Positions 60,483 through 64,000 of a stretch of 64,000 bases of DNA are shown piece after piece. The stretch lies in NCBI RefSeq assembly GCF_035181385.1, contig NZ_JAXCJK010000001.1, forward strand, positions 806,001-870,000, in the 5' to 3' direction. A program made the translations under genes and the position numbers. The notes beneath the pieces were generated by a model. The model was not told where the DNA came from. It ran no database searches and saw only the letters and a list, made by a program, of their open reading frames with translations. Origin of the DNA: Moraxella sp035181385. Lineage in GTDB: Bacteria; Pseudomonadota; Gammaproteobacteria; Pseudomonadales; Moraxellaceae. How positions within the stretch are numbered: position 1 is the stretch's first letter; each line of letters starts with the position of its first letter.

Positions 60483-61895
60483 ATGACGCACCACACCAAA
60501 CACATTTTTATCAAACTGCATTATCTTTTACACTCAAACGCCTGGCAAACAATTTTGGTGGTATTCTTTATTGTGTTTGTGAGCATTGGGCTGTCGCTTT
60601 GGCTGTTTTGGCGAAGTTTGTATTTGCCAGAACTAAAAAACCACGCCAATTATTTGGCAAGCGAATTAAGCCTGCTTGATGATGCACACAACAAATGGCC
60701 CAATGATTCTAAAATACCAGCTTGGCTTGAAGGCAATAGCCACATTCAAATTATTGACAATCCCAATGACTTTCCTGACATCACCGATAAATTTTTTGCA
60801 AGTATCATAACTAACATACTCGACCAAGAAGTTGAAAATAAACTTGGGCGTGATGTGGAGGTATATTTTAAATTCAAACCAACCCCAAAGCTGTGGATTC
60901 AAGACAGCAAGCACCCTGATGTATGGTTGCGTGAGCCTGTGGCCTATTATTCGCAGTACAGCACAGGAGTATTGGCAGGATTTTTACTGGGCTTGCCATT
61001 TTTAACACTACTTACAATCTTTATACTGGTGCGTGGGCTAAACAGACCACTCAAACGGCTTGAACAAGCTGCCATCAATTACATTCAAGAAGGTCATGCC
61101 ACCGCACTTGCCACCGATAAGGGGCCGCGTGAGATTCGCCGAGTAAATACCGCTTTTAATCAACTGTTCATGACGCTAAGTCAAGCCCAAAAAGAACGTA
61201 CCATCATGCTTGCTGGCATCAGCCACGATTTACGCACGCCACTGACTCGTATGCGACTGACGGCCGAAATGCTTCCTGATGAATTTTTCCGTGAAGGGCT
61301 GGTGTATGATATTGAGGATATGGACGCCATTTTAGAGCAGTTCATCTCTTTTATGAAAGATGGATCTGATGAACCTGTGCAACCGACCAATCTAAACACG
61401 ATTTTTAAGGAAGTCATGGTGCAATTTTCTGACACACGCTTTATTTTTGAATGCGATGTTACCCAAGATGTACCAGTGCGTCCGCTGTCGGTTAAGCGTT
61501 TGATCATTAACCTTGTTAATAATGCCATTCGCTATGGTCGTGAGCCGATTCATATTGGGGCTACCATCATCTCCCCAAACGCAGAAGCAGGTGATCATGC
61601 TCAATTGCAAGATTCATACACCAAATTTCCCACACTCATCATTCATGTCAAGGATGAGGGTCAGGGTGTGGCAGATGACCAACTAGAACGCATCATGCAA
61701 CCTTTTGAGCGAGGCGAAACTGCTCGCACCACACAAGGAAGTGGACTGGGACTTGCCATCGTCAATCGCATTGCACGCTTACATCAAGGTGTGGTAGAGG
61801 CTTTTAACCACCCAGATGGTGGGTTGTGCGTTAGGGTCAAAATGCCACTCACCACTCAAATCATCAACGAAAGTATTGATGACGAACAGGTTTAA
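60483..61895 (+). CDS. EnvZ-like sensor histidine kinase without adjacent regulator
   Basis: The 470-residue inner-membrane kinase has two transmembrane helices (about 21-43 and 160-183) around a periplasmic sensor of roughly 115 residues. A HAMP linker (LNRPLKRLEQAAINYIQEG) follows. The H-box LAGISHDLRTPLTRMRL carries the phosphorylated His and is EnvZ-like, followed by LVNNAIRYG, DEGQGV and GSGLGLAIV boxes. EnvZ normally follows ompR; here no regulator precedes it, since the upstream gene is rpsP on the other strand. It is an orphan in this window and its partner must lie elsewhere. Confidence 0.9.
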   Translation: MTHHTKHIFIKLHYLLHSNAWQTILVVFFIVFVSIGLSLWLFWRSLYLPELKNHANYLASELSLLDDAHNKWPNDSKIPAWLEGNSHIQIIDNPNDFPDITDKFFASIITNILDQEVENKLGRDVEVYFKFKPTPKLWIQDSKHPDVWLREPVAYYSQYSTGVLAGFLLGLPFLTLLTIFILVRGLNRPLKRLEQAAINYIQEGHATALATDKGPREIRRVNTAFNQLFMTLSQAQKERTIMLAGISHDLRTPLTRMRLTAEMLPDEFFREGLVYDIEDMDAILEQFISFMKDGSDEPVQPTNLNTIFKEVMVQFSDTRFIFECDVTQDVPVRPLSVKRLIINLVNNAIRYGREPIHIGATIISPNAEAGDHAQLQDSYTKFPTLIIHVKDEGQGVADDQLERIMQPFERGETARTTQGSGLGLAIVNRIARLHQGVVEAFNHPDGGLCVRVKMPLTTQIINESIDDEQV

Positions 61896-61983
61896 ACAAT
61901 CAACCCAAAAAAAATTAATTCTCAGCAAAATATTCTTGATGGGTCAAACACAATCAGTCGATTGGTTTTTATTGCTAAACTCA

Positions 61984-63672
61984 TTAATATGACTGACCAG
62001 CCACAATCTTATCCGCTTTGGCCTGAGTCAGCTCATCAGCAGCGATGGTAACACCTGCTTGCTTGGCAGGCCAGTCCATGATGAATCGTGCACCTTTTAA
62101 AGAAGGGCTTTCATCAACTTTTAGATCAGCACTAAACCAAAAGGCAATGCGTGAGACAATAGATAAACCCAAACCATAACCGCCTGATGCACGAGTACGG
62201 CTGTCATCCAAGCGTGCAAATGGCACGAAAATTTTCTTGCGATCTTCTTGTTTAATTCCCTGTCCATCATCTTCTACGCTTACAAAAGCACGACCCTTAA
62301 CCACTCCTGCACTGATTAAAATCGTGCTTTTGGCATAACGCATGGCATTGCCAACTAAATTTTGCACCACACGATGCAGATAACGCCTATCTGCCATCGC
62401 TTGTGCTTTAGAAGATGACAGTTGAATTTGTATCTCAATTTCTTTGCCAAGTGCGTTGGTCTCTCGTCTAATTTGCTCAATCAGACCCTCTAAATTCACC
62501 ATCTCCCAATCCATCTTTGGTGCACCTTCTTCAAGCTTGGCATATGTCAAAATCTCATCAATCAGCTCGTTTAAAGCCTCAATATCTTCATCGATATATT
62601 TTTTTTGGCATTGCCTAGACTCATAATCATCGTCATCAGCCAGCATATCCACCGCAAAACGAATGCGTGCCACAGGTGTTCTTAGTTCATGGGATACTGC
62701 ACGCGTCAGCTCACGCTGTGCTTCAATCAACCGCTTAATGTGTCGAGTCATGACATTAAATGTTGATGACAACTGAGAAATATCATCATGCCCCACGACC
62801 TGAACCTGAGTATTAAAATCACCTTGCGTTACTCGGTTCACCCCTGCTTGCAGCAGCTGTAAACGACGCTCAAGCGGAAATATCAGACCATACACACCAA
62901 GACTGACCAACAAAATGCAAATCAGGACCATACTGACAATAAGATTCAGCGGAAACCAATTAAACAAATCCACAGGACCAATGACAATCACCTCATCATC
63001 ATTTTCCGTTGCCATTACCAGTGTAATTAATGAATTTTGAGCACTGTTGCCATCTTTATACAAGATAACAGGTTCATCTCTACGAAGGCGTGCAATTTGA
63101 CCAGGGTCAATACCAAGAGATTCGATATGCTTAATCTCAATTGGATAGGTGAATTTTTGACTTAAAAATTGCAAGCGTTTTTCTTTGGCCGATACAGTTG
63201 GATAATAAAACAAATCATCAAACAAAAATATTGTCAAAGCTCGCACTTGACGCTCATTAATCTGCGAAATTTTGACAGTAATCAGGTTATTTTCGTTGGG
63301 GATGCGATGGTAAATGGTCGATTCTTTAGTCGCTGGGTTATAGCGGACAACGGTTTCATCATGGTTGATACGACGAATTTCCCGACCCTTAAAATCCACC
63401 ATATGCATAGGCACAACAGTGAATGTCTCACCAAACAAACGGCTAGCATCAGATAACCAATACTGACGGCGATCTTCCTGCTGGTGTGCCAAACCTTGGC
63501 TTATGAGATGAAATACGCCCGTAGAAATTTTTTCACGGTAAGATTGCAGTCGCTCTTGATTGATGGAGTCAACAAGCAAATAGGTAAAAAACGCCACCGC
63601 CAGACAAACAAGCAAAAGCCCTGCATAAATACGAAAAAAAATACTACGCTCAGTTATGGAAGTCAGTGCCAT
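61984..63672 (-). CDS. RstB-like sensor histidine kinase
   Basis: The 562-residue inner-membrane kinase has two transmembrane helices (about 13-33 and 244-270) enclosing a large periplasmic sensor. A HAMP domain with LQLLQAGVNRVTQGDFNTQV follows, then the H-box VSHELRTPVARIRFAVDML, NLVGNAMRYA, DDGQGI and GYGLGLSIVSRIAFW. The layout and boxes resemble RstB/CpxA-type kinases. It is preceded by an OmpR-family regulator on the same strand, so the two form a cognate pair. An upstream in-frame ATG at 63690 overlaps the hairpin region. The signal is unknown. Confidence 0.9.
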   Translation of the reverse strand: MALTSITERSIFFRIYAGLLLVCLAVAFFTYLLVDSINQERLQSYREKISTGVFHLISQGLAHQQEDRRQYWLSDASRLFGETFTVVPMHMVDFKGREIRRINHDETVVRYNPATKESTIYHRIPNENNLITVKISQINERQVRALTIFLFDDLFYYPTVSAKEKRLQFLSQKFTYPIEIKHIESLGIDPGQIARLRRDEPVILYKDGNSAQNSLITLVMATENDDEVIVIGPVDLFNWFPLNLIVSMVLICILLVSLGVYGLIFPLERRLQLLQAGVNRVTQGDFNTQVQVVGHDDISQLSSTFNVMTRHIKRLIEAQRELTRAVSHELRTPVARIRFAVDMLADDDDYESRQCQKKYIDEDIEALNELIDEILTYAKLEEGAPKMDWEMVNLEGLIEQIRRETNALGKEIEIQIQLSSSKAQAMADRRYLHRVVQNLVGNAMRYAKSTILISAGVVKGRAFVSVEDDGQGIKQEDRKKIFVPFARLDDSRTRASGGYGLGLSIVSRIAFWFSADLKVDESPSLKGARFIMDWPAKQAGVTIAADELTQAKADKIVAGQSY

Positions 63673-63690
63673 AATAAAAATCACCCTCAT

Positions 63691-63725
63691 AAAATAAAAG
63701 CCAGCAATCGCCAGCTTTTATTTTT
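63691..63725 (-). terminator. Terminator-like hairpin between the response regulator and kinase genes
   Basis: AAAATAAAAGC (63691-63701) pairs with GCTTTTATTTT (63714-63724). It lies between the regulator stop and the kinase start on the minus strand and could reduce kinase expression relative to the regulator. Confidence 0.5.
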
Positions 63726-63727
63726 AA

Positions 63728-64000
63728 TCAGTTACCTTCCTTGACGAATAAATAGCCCTTACTACGAACCGTCTTAATGCGTTTTGGATTTTCTGGATCA
63801 TCACCAATTTTTGGGCGAATGCGAGAAATTCTCACATCAATCGAGCGGTCTTGACCATCATATTCAATGCCACGCAGACGCTCAAAGATATCCTCACGAG
63901 ACAAGATTCGACCAGAATTTGAAGCAAGCAACCAAAGTAAGTCATACTCAGCACTGGTAAAGTCTACCAACTCACCATGTAATGTTACTGAACGACCGCC
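63728..64000 (-). CDS. OmpR-family response regulator, C-terminal part (cut by window edge)
   Basis: The last 90 residues are present, from GGRSVTLHGELVDFTSAEYD to the stop at 63728. They form a winged-helix Trans_reg_C domain: FTSAEYDLLWLLASNSGRIL, SREDIFERLRG, DRSIDVRISRIRPKIGDD and RSKGYLFV. The receiver domain lies outside the window. It is the likely partner of the kinase encoded next, forming an RstA/RstB-like system. The target promoters are unknown. Confidence 0.93.
   Translation of the reverse strand, partial: GGRSVTLHGELVDFTSAEYDLLWLLASNSGRILSREDIFERLRGIEYDGQDRSIDVRISRIRPKIGDDPENPKRIKTVRSKGYLFVKEGN

Noticed and set aside
1..64000. CRISPR arrays, insertion sequences, prophage or restriction-modification modules
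   Set aside because: Reading both strands showed no regularly spaced repeats, no transposase or integrase motifs and no methylase other than the RNA-modifying enzymes.

Overview
The window reads as a stretch of chromosomal core genome from a gammaproteobacterium of the Moraxellaceae, most likely the genus Moraxella. This is inferred from the A+T-rich intergenic sequence, the gene complement (dciA beside lpxC, a UbiM-type hydroxylase, the rpsP-rimM-trmD-rplS set, an efe iron-uptake operon) and protein sequences of Moraxella/Acinetobacter flavour. It is an inference and does not identify a species. No prophage, transposase, integrase, CRISPR array or rRNA operon is visible. The two ends cut through genes: a CitE-like lyase on the left and an OmpR-family response regulator on the right.

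Left part (1-22.7 kb): MATE efflux pump, lytic transglycosylase, glutamate racemase overlapping a DUF1285 gene, ETF-ubiquinone oxidoreductase, and a minus-strand iron-uptake operon efeO-efeB-efeU with a clear promoter and Fur-box-like site, followed by a cytochrome c lipoprotein. Next come rpsU, small lipoproteins, DUF808, AmpD and MurJ (peptidoglycan recycling and lipid II flipping), FdxA, an alanine/glycine:cation symporter, and uracil permease uraA. uraA is preceded by a terminator-like attenuator with a possible 14-residue leader peptide.

Middle (23-46 kb): ileS, lspA, a surface-lipoprotein-like gene, fkpB, plsC, ftsH, rlmE, yhbY, a DOMON-like gene, a secreted CHAP protein, dciA, lpxC, tRNA-Val(GAC), divergent epmB/efp, a SPOR protein, cmoA-cmoB, msrA and smc. 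The most striking item is ileS. Its product is 1101 residues, about 160 longer than ordinary bacterial IleRS, and the excess is an apparently complete GNAT N-acetyltransferase-like domain (about residues 277-446) lodged inside the CP1 editing domain. The inserted DNA is visibly more A+T-rich than its flanks. Next to smc is a decayed HNH endonuclease gene.

Right part (46-64 kb): TSUP transporter, overlapping birA-coaX, MAPEG and OsmC proteins, rppH with a hairpin plus T-run in its leader, lgt-thyA-folA, apbE, a UbiM-like hydroxylase, uvrC, the rplS/trmD/rimM/rpsP group (split by a terminator after rpsP and by a separate rplS promoter), an EnvZ-like kinase with no adjacent regulator, and an RstAB-like two-component pair.

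Most genes are housekeeping. The noteworthy accessory signals are the GNAT-in-IleRS insertion, the lipoprotein gene between lspA and fkpB, the HNH remnant, and several leader or intercistronic terminator-like hairpins that could be regulatory. All functional calls rest on reading translated sequence and motifs; no database search was run.
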